Source of the DNA: Poriferisocius sp965200775
GTDB lineage: Bacteria; Actinomycetota; Acidimicrobiia; Acidimicrobiales; Bin134
Reading direction: 5' to 3'
Length of the DNA: 64,000 nt
Assembly (NCBI GenBank): GCA_965200775.1
Contig: OZ241383.1
Span: 2,046,001-2,110,000, forward strand
Shown here: piece after piece, positions 50,800 through 59,144 of the stretch
Layout of the letters: each line of letters starts with the position of its first letter
How positions within the stretch are numbered: position 1 is the first letter of the stretch
Position numbers and translations under genes: made by a program
The notes under the pieces: model-generated
Told to the model about the DNA's origin: nothing
Database searches by the model: none
What the model saw: the letters and a program-made list of their open reading frames with translations, nothing else

Positions 50800-50820
50800 A
50801 TCAATACATTGATACAATGT
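50800..50820 (+). promoter_or_regulatory. Overlapping inverted repeats, candidate GntR operator
   Basis: Two palindromes overlap: ATCAAT-AC-ATTGAT (50800-50813) and ACATTG-ATA-CAATGT (50806-50820). The second ends four bases before the GTG start of the GntR/YtrA-like gene. Position and symmetry fit autoregulation by that regulator; the DNA here is much more AT-rich than its surroundings. Confidence 0.6.
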
Positions 50821-50824
50821 CGGG

Positions 50825-51220
50825 GTGCGCATCTGGATCGATGAGGAGGCCCGGGTTCCCCCCTACGAACAGCTCCGGGCCCAGCTTCGTTTGATGGTGT
50901 CGTCGGGGAGGCTGGAGCCCCGAGAGCGGCTGCCGCCGATCCGGGCGTTGGCTGCGGAGCTGGGGCTGGCTCCCGGCACGGTGGCCCGGGCCTACCGGGA
51001 ACTGGAATGGGCAGGCATCGTGGAGGGTCGGGGGCGAGCTGGGACCTTCGTGGTGGACGAACCCCCGGTGGCGTTCTCGGTAGTCGAACGCCAGCTCGCC
51101 GACGCCGCCCACACCTTTGCAGACGCCGCCGCCCGTCTGGGCGTCGACCAACAGGCCGCCATGCTGGCAGTGGAGGCAGCCTTCACCACCCTTTCCACCC
51201 AGCACCCCGACGACCCCTAA
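50825..51220 (+). CDS. GntR-family (YtrA-type) regulator, 131 aa
   Basis: GTG start. N-terminal winged HTH: P-P-Y-E-Q-L-R-A-Q-L-R, R-L-P-P-I-R-A-L-A-A-E-L-G-L-A-P-G-T-V-A-R-A-Y-R-E-L, then G-R-G-R-A-G-T-F-V. The C-terminal part is only ~45 residues of helix, the short effector region of the YtrA subfamily, whose members usually control ABC exporters. No ABC genes follow here. Divergent from glnB, with AT-rich palindromic DNA between. Confidence 0.9.
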   Translation: MRIWIDEEARVPPYEQLRAQLRLMVSSGRLEPRERLPPIRALAAELGLAPGTVARAYRELEWAGIVEGRGRAGTFVVDEPPVAFSVVERQLADAAHTFADAAARLGVDQQAAMLAVEAAFTTLSTQHPDDP

Positions 51221-51335
51221 ACCACCCCACCCGGCCTCAGACCAGGGAAGGCTCCGGTCGGCAGAGATCGACCACTGGAGCTGCGAGTTCGGGAAAATTG
51301 TTGCGTCTGGTGGCCTCACGCGAGAGAGTGAGGAC

Positions 51336-51593
51336 ATGGACCCCGCCGATGTGGACACCAAGTCCTACAAACCCGTAATCGAACTTGGACCCCATGAACC
51401 CGATTCGTTTGGAGTCAGATCGCGCCTTTATGAGTCTTTGCTGTCAGACGAGTGGTTCGGGGATGCGTTCGGCAGTGTGTATCCCGTGAAACCGGGTCCT
51501 CCCAGGGGCACCATCCCCAAAGAGCTACTTCGTCGCTCTGACCCGAAAACCGTGGCCAACGGCGAGTCCTCAGCATCTTCCCAACAAGAGTGA
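51336..51593 (+). CDS. Possible small protein, 85 aa
   Basis: An ATG-started open frame (M-D-P-A-D-V-D-T-K-S-Y-K-P) 115 bases after the GntR gene, encoding a hydrophilic protein rich in Pro, Ser and Glu (L-Y-E-S-L-L-S-D-E-W-F-G-D-A-F-G). No family, no clear SD and no transcriptional partner. It may be real, but composition alone does not settle it. Confidence 0.3.
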   Translation: MDPADVDTKSYKPVIELGPHEPDSFGVRSRLYESLLSDEWFGDAFGSVYPVKPGPPRGTIPKELLRRSDPKTVANGESSASSQQE

Positions 51594-51617
51594 CGCTTTC
51601 CCAACAAGAGTGACGCT
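51578..51617 (+). repeat. 20-bp tandem duplication
   Basis: TTCCCAACAAGAGTGACGCT occurs twice head to tail, spanning the stop codon of the small ORF before it and the stop of the membrane protein gene on the other strand. A simple slippage-type duplication. Confidence 0.85.
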
Positions 51618-52617
51618 ATCCTGAAGGAGCGGGCTCGAACCACTGCCGGTCGTTGATGAACGTAGCTTCGGCCCCTGCAACGTCAACCACCTCAAGCCTC
51701 CAAACCGGCAGCCCGGTGTCCCTGTAACCGACCACAACGGGATCTGCCGTAAGCTTCAGCGTGTCGGTCCACTCCGCCTCACTCACTCTGGTCCGCACCA
51801 GATCACCCTCTTGCAGGGGACGGAACGAATTCTCATCGAATCCATGAGTGTGCATACGATCCAAGAGGTTCAGAAGCTGGTCTTCGCTCGCCGAAGGACC
51901 GAGCGGCCGCCTCAGCGCACGGTAATGTCTCTGGGCGCAAATCACCCACTCCTCCAGATTCTGTTCCCACAAATCGGTGACATAGCCGTGGCCACCAAGC
52001 TCAAACGCCACCCCGCCCAATAGACCACTAAGGGCCCTGTTCAGGTTCAATTGATAAACCAGCCTGGGATCCTCCAATGGCCTATCCCTGCTCCCGACGA
52101 TTCCTTCGGCCACCTCCCTATATCCAGCGATCAGATTCGCCAACTCTTCGGGCGGAGAGAGATGGATATCAAGAGGACTGGACGGAGCACCGGGGATGCT
52201 CCTTGAAGCGACGTAAAGGATGCCTAGCGCATCGGTTCGACTCCCCGCTCTACCCCGACCGTCAGTCAGATCAAACCTGACATTACCGATAGCCAAGGTC
52301 AGCCACGCGACGTATTCGTTGTGCCTCTTGCGAACCCTGCTGGGGAGCAGCCAGTAGTTCAGCCGAGGGTGGAGAACGTAAATCGCCGCGGTGATCGCGA
52401 CCAGCGCTGAGATGCCGCTGGCCACGCCGGCCGCTTGGGCCGACCCCTGCTGATATCTGATGACAGCAAGAGCTGCGGCCGCAGGAGCAGCAGTGAAAAT
52501 GGTGGTCTTGGCCCACCCGACCCGTCCCACCTTCTTGATCCGGGCTACCACGCGCCAGCCGCTGTTGCGGCTGATCCAGTTCGCAACTCTGCCCACACCC
52601 ATCGGCGATCCACCCAT
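51616..52617 (-). CDS. Membrane protein of unknown function, 333 aa
   Basis: Basic N-terminus, then two hydrophobic stretches (about residues 38-53 and 62-84) with a short hydrophilic turn between them, so an N-terminal membrane hairpin. About 240 cytoplasmic residues follow. The soluble part has long helices and a conserved-looking W-E-Q-N-L-E-E-W-V-I-C-A-Q-R-H segment but no motif I can name. It is less GC-rich than the metabolic genes around it. The nearest sizeable neighbours are a regulator and a class II aldolase. Confidence 0.65.
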   Translation of the reverse strand: MGGSPMGVGRVANWISRNSGWRVVARIKKVGRVGWAKTTIFTAAPAAAALAVIRYQQGSAQAAGVASGISALVAITAAIYVLHPRLNYWLLPSRVRKRHNEYVAWLTLAIGNVRFDLTDGRGRAGSRTDALGILYVASRSIPGAPSSPLDIHLSPPEELANLIAGYREVAEGIVGSRDRPLEDPRLVYQLNLNRALSGLLGGVAFELGGHGYVTDLWEQNLEEWVICAQRHYRALRRPLGPSASEDQLLNLLDRMHTHGFDENSFRPLQEGDLVRTRVSEAEWTDTLKLTADPVVVGYRDTGLPVWRLEVVDVAGAEATFINDRQWFEPAPSG

Positions 52618-52805
52618 ACCAGTCCATCTTCAGCGGCCTACCTTGCTTGATCTCCCTATATACCAGGATGTTTCCTACTATTTCAATAGCCCTGGCACAT
52701 GACCGTGCCTCGACCGCTTTCGTTGCAGCACGGCCGCTCCCGGACTCACCTGTCGGAATTCTCGCAGTTGGTGCCGCCGCTGATTGGGATGTGGCGGCCG
52801 GGGGC
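52618..52805. other. Intergenic gap without recognised features
   Basis: 188 bases between the start of the membrane protein gene and the stop of the class II aldolase. AT-rich near 52650-52690, probably holding the membrane protein's promoter. No hairpin, RNA or repeat recognised. Confidence 0.4.
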
Positions 52806-53588
52806 TCAGGCCAGGACTACCGAGGGGTCGGGCACGATGTCTCGGGCCAGCCACTGGAACATGCGCCAGCCCATGTCGGACGAACGGAGCGACGCATCAA
52901 CCTCCTTGGCCGCCTCGTCGCTGATGGGCTGGGCGTCGGGGGCCTTGACATGCACCTCGGCCACCCGCTCGGCGGCAACAAACCAGCCGACGGCCTCGCC
53001 CGGTGAGCGTCCCCCGGTGAGCAGGCCATGGTTGCGGAGGATGCACACCCGGCTGTTGCCCATGGCCCGGGCGATGGCCTCGCCGCCCGCAGTGTCGATC
53101 ACCTCAAGGTTCTCGCCGGTATAGACGGCCTGGTCGAACACAAAGGCGCACGACTCCTGGCTGATGGCGCGAAACGGCGCGGCGTTGGCCGACCACGAGG
53201 TGCCGTAGGGGGTGTGGGTGTGAGCAGCCGACGCCAGGTCGGGGCGGGCGTTCAGTACCGGCCAGTGGATGTAGTAGGCGGCGAAGTTCACCCCGTTGGC
53301 GGTGGGGCCTTCCACACCTTCACCGTTGGGACCCACCAGGGTGAGGTTGTCGATGGTGGCGTCGGCGAAGCGAATGCCGTATCCCAGAACCCAGAAGTGG
53401 TCGGTGAGCACCGGATCACGAGCGGTGATGTGCCCGTCGCCGATCTGGCCCCATTTCATGGCCGCAAAGATGCGGTAGCCGATTGCCGCCTCCCACTTGC
53501 GGAGCAGGCGTAGCTCCTCGGGGTTGTCCACCGTCGGAGGGCTGGCGTCGTAGGTGATGTCGGGATAGCGGTCGAGCGCCAGCGCCAT
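52806..53588 (-). CDS. Class II aldolase/adducin family protein, 260 aa
   Basis: Metal-dependent aldolase/epimerase fold. The metal-binding pair is in A-A-H-T-H-T-P-Y-G, the third His in I-L-R-N-H-G-L-L-T-G-G, and the glycine loop in I-G-D-G-H-I-T-A-R-D-P where other members have G-N-I-S-x-R. Acts on sugar phosphates or small hydroxy acids; related proteins also work as decarboxylases. Monocistronic, divergent from the PNPOx-like gene. Confidence 0.88.
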   Translation of the reverse strand: MALALDRYPDITYDASPPTVDNPEELRLLRKWEAAIGYRIFAAMKWGQIGDGHITARDPVLTDHFWVLGYGIRFADATIDNLTLVGPNGEGVEGPTANGVNFAAYYIHWPVLNARPDLASAAHTHTPYGTSWSANAAPFRAISQESCAFVFDQAVYTGENLEVIDTAGGEAIARAMGNSRVCILRNHGLLTGGRSPGEAVGWFVAAERVAEVHVKAPDAQPISDEAAKEVDASLRSSDMGWRMFQWLARDIVPDPSVVLA

Positions 53589-53676
53589 GGCGCAATGCTA
53601 CTTGCAGAACCCCAGGGCATTGTCGAGAAACCGGGCCCTTTCCCGAATCTTGCCTCCTTGCCGTTACGCTGCCCCC

Positions 53677-54084
53677 ATGGACCCGGCAAAGGCCTTGAAT
53701 TACATCCGAGAAAACAACCAGGCGGTGCTGGCCACCATGCGAAGGGATGGGACGCCCCAGATGTCGCCGGTCACCCTGGCTGTGGTGGACGACGTGGTGG
53801 TCATGAGCACCCGGGAGACCGCCTACAAGACCAGGAACATGCGCCGTGACCCCCGAAGCTGGCTGTGTGTGTTCCCCCGCAAGTGGCTGGGCGACTGGGT
53901 GCAGATCGAGTGCCAAGCCGAGATCGTCTCCGGACCGGAGGCCCTGGATCCGCTGGTGGATTACTACCGGATGCTGCGGGGCGAGCACCCCGACTGGGAC
54001 GAGTACCGCCAGGCCATGATCACCGACCAACGCTGCCTGGTGCGCTTCCAAATCCAGCGCGCCGGCCCCGACCGCTCCGGCTAA
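53677..54084 (+). CDS. PNPOx-like/F420-dependent flavin-fold protein, 135 aa
   Basis: Split-barrel fold of the pyridoxamine-phosphate-oxidase family: N-Y-I-R-E-N-N-Q-A-V-L-A-T-M-R-R-D-G-T-P-Q-M-S-P-V at the start and a central V-M-S-T-R-E-T-A-Y-K-T-R-N-M-R-R-D-P-R. This matches the Rv1155-like group that binds coenzyme F420 in Actinobacteria. Start at the ATG of M-D-P-A-K-A-L-N-Y. F420 binding is a family inference. Confidence 0.85.
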   Translation: MDPAKALNYIRENNQAVLATMRRDGTPQMSPVTLAVVDDVVVMSTRETAYKTRNMRRDPRSWLCVFPRKWLGDWVQIECQAEIVSGPEALDPLVDYYRMLRGEHPDWDEYRQAMITDQRCLVRFQIQRAGPDRSG

Positions 54085-54119
54085 CTCCCCCTACCGAGCA
54101 CAAATGACGGACCGGTCAA

Positions 54120-54425
54120 ATGGACTTCTCTACGGAAGGGTGGGGACCGAAACATGACATCTCGTTCCACACCTCGGACATGGAGATAGCCATTTCGACC
54201 ATGGACACTCCAGAACTCAACTCTGAAGAGGCGCAAGGGACCGCCATGCTCGTCCCGGACGAGCCCGACGAACTCGTGGCATCGGGTCCTACCCGTCGGA
54301 TCGATGAGGCCACACGCGAAGTGTTCAGAAAGGTTGGCGAAGAGTACGACGAGCTATGCGATCGGCTCTTCAACGACGATCCAGCATTCAGCTATTGCTC
54401 TGCTAAAGATATAGAACCCAGATAG
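54120..54425 (+). CDS. Hypothetical acidic protein beside the CRISPR array, 101 aa
   Basis: Hydrophilic and acidic; the C-terminal half is a charged helix (D-E-A-T-R-E-V-F-R-K-V-G-E-E-Y-D-E-L-C-D-R-L-F). An internal Met at residue 21 is another possible start. It lies between a chromosomal gene and the trailer end of the array. Lower GC than its left neighbour. No family recognised; a link with the CRISPR system is not supported by sequence. Confidence 0.45.
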   Translation: MDFSTEGWGPKHDISFHTSDMEIAISTMDTPELNSEEAQGTAMLVPDEPDELVASGPTRRIDEATREVFRKVGEEYDELCDRLFNDDPAFSYCSAKDIEPR

Positions 54426-54500
54426 CTGCTGACCCCCTCTATTGCAGATTGTCGACGACCATCTGGCCTTGAAGGCCCTGGAAGGCTGGAGTATGCGGTG

Positions 54501-56994
54501 ACCAGGAAGGAGGGGGGGTACTACGACCCCCCGAACTAGATCTGCCACGTAGTTGTTGTGCTCCCAGTGGCCCGGCTTCAATGAAGGGGGGGTACTACGA
54601 CCCCCCGAACAATCTATGTCGCCCCGAGTTCGGGTAGTAAGCGGCAGCTTCAATGAAGGGGGGGTACTACGACCCCCCGAACTGCCAGCCCCCCGAGTGA
54701 TCGTCCCCGTCCCCGCGAGCTTCAATGAAGGGGGGGTACTACGACCCCCCGAACCAACATTGAAGCGGCGGGTATTACTTTAGAGGAATGGGCTTCAATG
54801 AAGGGGGGGTACTACGACCCCCCGAACTGATACAACGGTAGCGCACCCTCAATTCGAAACTTGGCTTCAATGAAGGGGGGGTACTACGACCCCCCGAACC
54901 TCCACCACACGTCGGATCTCGCCCGAGATGCGATCGCTTCAATGAAGGGGGGGTACTACGACCCCCCGAACAGGACTGTCGTATTATGGCGGGAAGTCGG
55001 CGATCTCGCTTCAATGAAGGGGGGGTACTACGACCCCCCGAACTCGCTTTCACCCACCCGACGAACATAGCGGGTGCCGTGCTTCAATGAAGGGGGGGTA
55101 CTACGACCCCCCGAACCACCTCGCTTGACACTGCTCTTAGCAGCGCGATAAAGCTTCAATGAAGGGGGGGTACTACGACCCCCCGAACACCTGGCCGCCG
55201 AGTGGGTAGACGGGAAGTATGCGAGCTTCAATGAAGGGGGGGTACTACGACCCCCCGAACGCTGGTCATCACCGGCGACACGGGCCACCAACGGCCGCTT
55301 CAATGAAGGGGGGGTACTACGACCCCCCGAACCTGACCGGCCGGGGAAGCACTGCTCGGAGTGTCTTGCTTCAATGAAGGGGGGGTACTACGACCCCCCG
55401 AACCGCCGGGAACGGCACTGCCCCGAACATCGCCGGGTTGCTTCAATGAAGGGGGGGTACTACGACCCCCCGAACCGCCGCCGCCGGCATGACCAGTGTA
55501 GTGTTGAGCCAGCTTCAATGAAGGGGGGGTACTACGACCCCCCGAACGATCTCATACCACCGAGACCAGCCCGACCACACATCGCTTCAATGAAGGGGGG
55601 GTACTACGACCCCCCGAACAGCACGGTGACTGCTGATAATCACTATGTCAACATCCGCTTCAATGAAGGGGGGGTACTACGACCCCCCGAACCGGCTCGG
55701 ACGTAGCCGGCCATGCCGGCGGCATGGGCGCTTCAATGAAGGGGGGGTACTACGACCCCCCGAACTTGTCCTTGCTGCGGGGCAGCGCATCAACGCGATG
55801 TGCTTCAATGAAGGGGGGGTACTACGACCCCCCGAACACCCCAGCTGGAGATTGACCCGCAGCTGCTGGTCACGCTTCAATGAAGGGGGGGTACTACGAC
55901 CCCCCGAACCACATCGACAACGCCGCCGCCGGCGATAGTACCGGAGCTTCAATGAAGGGGGGGTACTACGACCCCCCGAACTGGCCTGGCTGACTGGTGC
56001 TTCTTACTGGTTGGCTTGGCTTCAATGAAGGGGGGGTACTACGACCCCCCGAACCACCCGAGCACAACCCATAACAACACTTCAACCGACAGCTTCAATG
56101 AAGGGGGGGTACTACGACCCCCCGAACCAGCGCTCTCAAGCCCATCCGGCTCACCACACGCTAGCTTCAATGAAGGGGGGGTACTACGACCCCCCGAACT
56201 CAGCGTTCGATGTGGTCAGCAATCGCGGTGTAGTGAGCTTCAATGAAGGGGGGGTACTACGACCCCCCGAACCCGGATGGCGTCGGCCCACCGGTCGGGC
56301 TGGACTAGCTTCAATGAAGGGGGGGTACTACGACCCCCCGAACAATCTATGTCGCCCCGAGTTCGGGTAGTAAGCGGCAGCTTCAATGAAGGGGGGGTAC
56401 TACGACCCCCCGAACTCAGCGTTCGATGTGGTCAGCAATCGCGGTGTAGTGAGCTTCAATGAAGGGGGGGTACTACGACCCCCCGAACCCGGATGGCGTC
56501 GGCCCACCGGTCGGGCTGGACTAGCTTCAATGAAGGGGGGGTACTACGACCCCCCGAACCGTAGTACTGGCACCAAGCGAGGAGTTCACCCCAGGGGCTT
56601 CAATGAAGGGGGGGTACTACGACCCCCCGAACTCGCCGGCGCCACCTTGATTACCGGCTCCTTAGTCCTGCTTCAATGAAGGGGGGGTACTACGACCCCC
56701 CGAACCGGGAGGCGCCGCCACCCACGACCTTCCAGATAGCCGCTTCAATGAAGGGGGGGTACTACGACCCCCCGAACATCATCATCGCCAACAAGCGCTT
56801 CCAACGCCCTGTTGCTTCAATGAAGGGGGGGTACTACGACCCCCCGAACCCGCCTGCCGCTCCGACCGCAGCCGACGATACTTCTCGCTTCAATGAAGGG
56901 GGGGTACTACGACCCCCCGAACAGGCCTAAACCTAGCAACCTCCATCGGGTTGCCACAGCTTCAATGAAGGGGGGGTACTACGACCCCCCGAAC
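54501..56994 (-). CRISPR. CRISPR array, 35 repeats / 34 spacers, type I-G
   Basis: 36-base repeats at a ~72-base period. On the plus strand the unit opens GCTTCAATGAAGGGGGGG and closes TACTACGACCCCCCGAAC; 34 copies are identical. The first (54501-54536) has lost its left 10 bases to mutation. Spacers are 35-38 bases. Read on the minus strand each repeat ends in ATTGAAGC, the usual 3' handle of this repeat class. The mutated copy marks the trailer at the left and the leader lies at the right next to cas2. A G6/C6 stem with an 8-base loop gives the Cas6 hairpin. Spacers at 54611, 56200 and 56273 recur at 56344, 56416 and 56489. Confidence 0.98.
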
Positions 56995-57164
56995 CGCTCT
57001 CGATTTTTGCCTACTCTGACCAGCAGGTCTGTAAACATTTGCGAGCGGTCGCAAGTACGAAGCGTTTGGCCCTGCATCTTCTGTTGTCAAAGAACAGCAT
57101 AACCCTTGCACTCATGCGGTTTCGAGCGCTCCCCAGGGTTCCTGGTGCCACCTCAGCGCTCGCA
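56995..57164 (-). promoter_or_regulatory. CRISPR leader
   Basis: 170 non-coding bases between the last repeat and the cas2 stop. On the minus strand a TTGACA (57090-57085) could be a -35 element for array transcription; the run AAAAATCGAGAGC abuts the first repeat. Orientation agrees with the repeat handle and the degenerate far end. New spacers would enter here. Confidence 0.65.
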
Positions 57165-57464
57165 TCACAGAATCACTGGGCCACTCGTTGGGAGAGAAAC
57201 AGCTACACCCATGAATTCAAAGCACTCCTTACCTCGTTGGATCGGATCGCCAAGATCGATCATGGCAACAGAGTCTTCTGAATGGTGGATTATATCACCG
57301 AGATCGGTTTTCATTGACATCAACTCAATACGGTCTAGATCGCATATGAATACACTGTACTGCATTGACCACCCGTACCCTACCAAGGTCTTATGGATCT
57401 TGCGGAGTCTCTTGGGGTCCCTAATATCATAGGCTACCAAATATCGTCTGCGATCTTGCGACAT
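57165..57464 (-). CDS. cas2: CRISPR-associated Cas2, 99 aa
   Basis: Small ferredoxin-fold protein that bridges Cas1 dimers in spacer integration. Starts M-S-Q-D-R-R-R-Y-L-V-A-Y-D-I-R-D-P-K-R, with the conserved Asp at residue 13, followed by L-R-K-I-H-K-T-L-V-G-Y-G-W-S-M-Q-Y-S-V-F. Length is typical. Three bases after the cas4-cas1 stop; last gene of the leftward cas operon. Confidence 0.95.
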   Translation of the reverse strand: MSQDRRRYLVAYDIRDPKRLRKIHKTLVGYGWSMQYSVFICDLDRIELMSMKTDLGDIIHHSEDSVAMIDLGDPIQRGKECFEFMGVAVSLPTSGPVIL

Positions 57465-57467
57465 GTC

Positions 57468-59144
57468 TCACCTCGTCATGAACGGCACGTACTCTGGGAT
57501 TTCACCAAGTAGATGTGCCCCCAGCATTCGAGCTTGTACTTCCAGAACTCGTCGGTAAGTGATCCTGTACCCATAAATTGGGTGAGTCACTTCTTGATCT
57601 AGTCGTCTTTCGTACGCAGATATGAACGATCGCCTTCCCTGCTGAGTCAATGCAACACCTTGTGCTCTAATGACAAAACCGTTTTTCTTGATCTCACCAT
57701 TGTTGATGACATTTATCACAACGGAGTCAACAATGAGAGAGCGAAACTCTTCCGCAAGATCCAAAGCTAGTGCTGGACGTCCGAACCGTGGCTTGTGAAA
57801 GACGCCAAGGTACGGATCGAAGCCTACGGCAATTGCGACTGCTGTCAGATCTTTAGTTAGCAGAGAATATCCGAACGAGAGCAAGCAGTTTATTGGATCT
57901 CTAGGTGGCCTCCTATTTCTTCCGTTGAAGTCGAACACACCTAATCCGCTATCTTTCAGCATGGATGAGAAGCCAGAGAAGTAGAGGCGAGCAGCTGTTC
58001 CTTCTATGCCAAGCAACGACTCGATTCTTTCTGTTTCAGATATTTGGTCTACAGCAGTCTTTAGCTGGGCTAATATATCTTTGACATCGTTCCGTGAGTT
58101 TCGCCGCAAGAATGTTCGTGAGTTCCTAATCTTGCCCTCAACCATTTTCTGAGCTATGGGCAGCCCAGCTTGAGCTGCTATGGCAACCTGTCGTCGTCGA
58201 AGATCAACATATTTTGAAGGAAGTCCATGGGCTATACCTTGAAACCATCCACCATACGAAAACCAGCAGACAGGAATCTGTCGCTCGAACATGGCCCTTA
58301 TGGCCTGAGAGCTGATCTGTACATTTCCATATATTGCGGCCTGAGAAACGTCGATCAGCCTTACCTCTTTCAGAATATCCTTTTGTTGAGATATAGTCAC
58401 TCGACCTTTACTTATGCCAATCCTAGTTCCCTGTTCAGTCACGTACAACGGGCGAGCTTCAGAGTCTCTGGGAGTCAGCCTTCTTGGTGGAACCTCAGAA
58501 CGGCTAGCCAAGAAGTTCGTCTCATCCGGCAGGCATATCCCCACTAATGAACACCGGGGACACTTGACACTATCTACAAGTGGTGGAGGAGGGTCAGGTT
58601 CATTGGCAACTAATCGGAGTTTCTTGAGCAGGTCAAGCGTTTGCCCCACCAGTTTCTCATCAAACGGAACAGATACGCGTTCTTTCGATTCGGCAAAATA
58701 TATTTGACCTTCTGAACAATCGTATCCGTTGTCTTGAAGTATAAGTCCGATTGCACAAATCTGTACTAGTTCAGGTGACCATGCTGGACCATGCTTTGGG
58801 GATCTCCCGCGCTTTATTTCTACAGGAGTAACCTCATTTCCTTTGCCTTCGATGATGTCTGCCTTTGCGATAATGCCCAAGCGGTCAGAACTAACCATTA
58901 CGGACTTTGCTTTGCGCACTGGATGCCCCTCATCAGGGGCACCGATACGACCACCTCCATCATCTACGTTACGATGAACATATCTACCCTCTACAGTGTC
59001 GGGATTGTCTTCGAATCGTGATTGCACCCACTCCAGATAGAACAGTCGCGGACAATACTCAAACTCATTGACCATTCGAGCTGGGACAAGCTCAGGAACA
59101 TTACTCACTGTGCCAAATGATCCTAGGGGGTCCGAACGTGCCAT
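57468..59144 (-). CDS. cas4-cas1: Cas4-Cas1 fusion, 558 aa
   Basis: Adaptation protein of type I-G systems. Residues ~17-215 are a Cas4 RecB-like nuclease: Cys 31, then C-P-R-C-S-L-V-G-I-C (195-204) for the iron-sulfur cluster, with His 57, Asp 96 and the E-I-K (109-111) nuclease residues. Residues ~230-558 are Cas1, with catalytic Glu 381 (G-I-E-G-T-A-A-R), His 450 (V-F-H-K-P-R-F-G-R) and Glu 465. Cas4 sets PAM and length of prespacers, Cas1 integrates them. Overlaps the upstream gene by 44 bases; a GTG at 59108 is an alternative start with an 8-base overlap. Clearly more AT-rich than the chromosome. Confidence 0.95.
   Translation of the reverse strand: MARSDPLGSFGTVSNVPELVPARMVNEFEYCPRLFYLEWVQSRFEDNPDTVEGRYVHRNVDDGGGRIGAPDEGHPVRKAKSVMVSSDRLGIIAKADIIEGKGNEVTPVEIKRGRSPKHGPAWSPELVQICAIGLILQDNGYDCSEGQIYFAESKERVSVPFDEKLVGQTLDLLKKLRLVANEPDPPPPLVDSVKCPRCSLVGICLPDETNFLASRSEVPPRRLTPRDSEARPLYVTEQGTRIGISKGRVTISQQKDILKEVRLIDVSQAAIYGNVQISSQAIRAMFERQIPVCWFSYGGWFQGIAHGLPSKYVDLRRRQVAIAAQAGLPIAQKMVEGKIRNSRTFLRRNSRNDVKDILAQLKTAVDQISETERIESLLGIEGTAARLYFSGFSSMLKDSGLGVFDFNGRNRRPPRDPINCLLSFGYSLLTKDLTAVAIAVGFDPYLGVFHKPRFGRPALALDLAEEFRSLIVDSVVINVINNGEIKKNGFVIRAQGVALTQQGRRSFISAYERRLDQEVTHPIYGYRITYRRVLEVQARMLGAHLLGEIPEYVPFMTR

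Noticed and set aside
54501..56994. G-runs of the repeats as G-quadruplexes
   Set aside because: Each repeat has a single G-run separated by ~70 bases from the next; the G and C runs pair as a hairpin instead.
54553..57102. Many open frames on both strands encoding repeated G-G-Y-Y-D-P-P-N or S-G-G-R-S-T-P-P-S-L-K units
   Set aside because: They are translations of the CRISPR repeat; frames shift with spacer length and no start/SD context exists.
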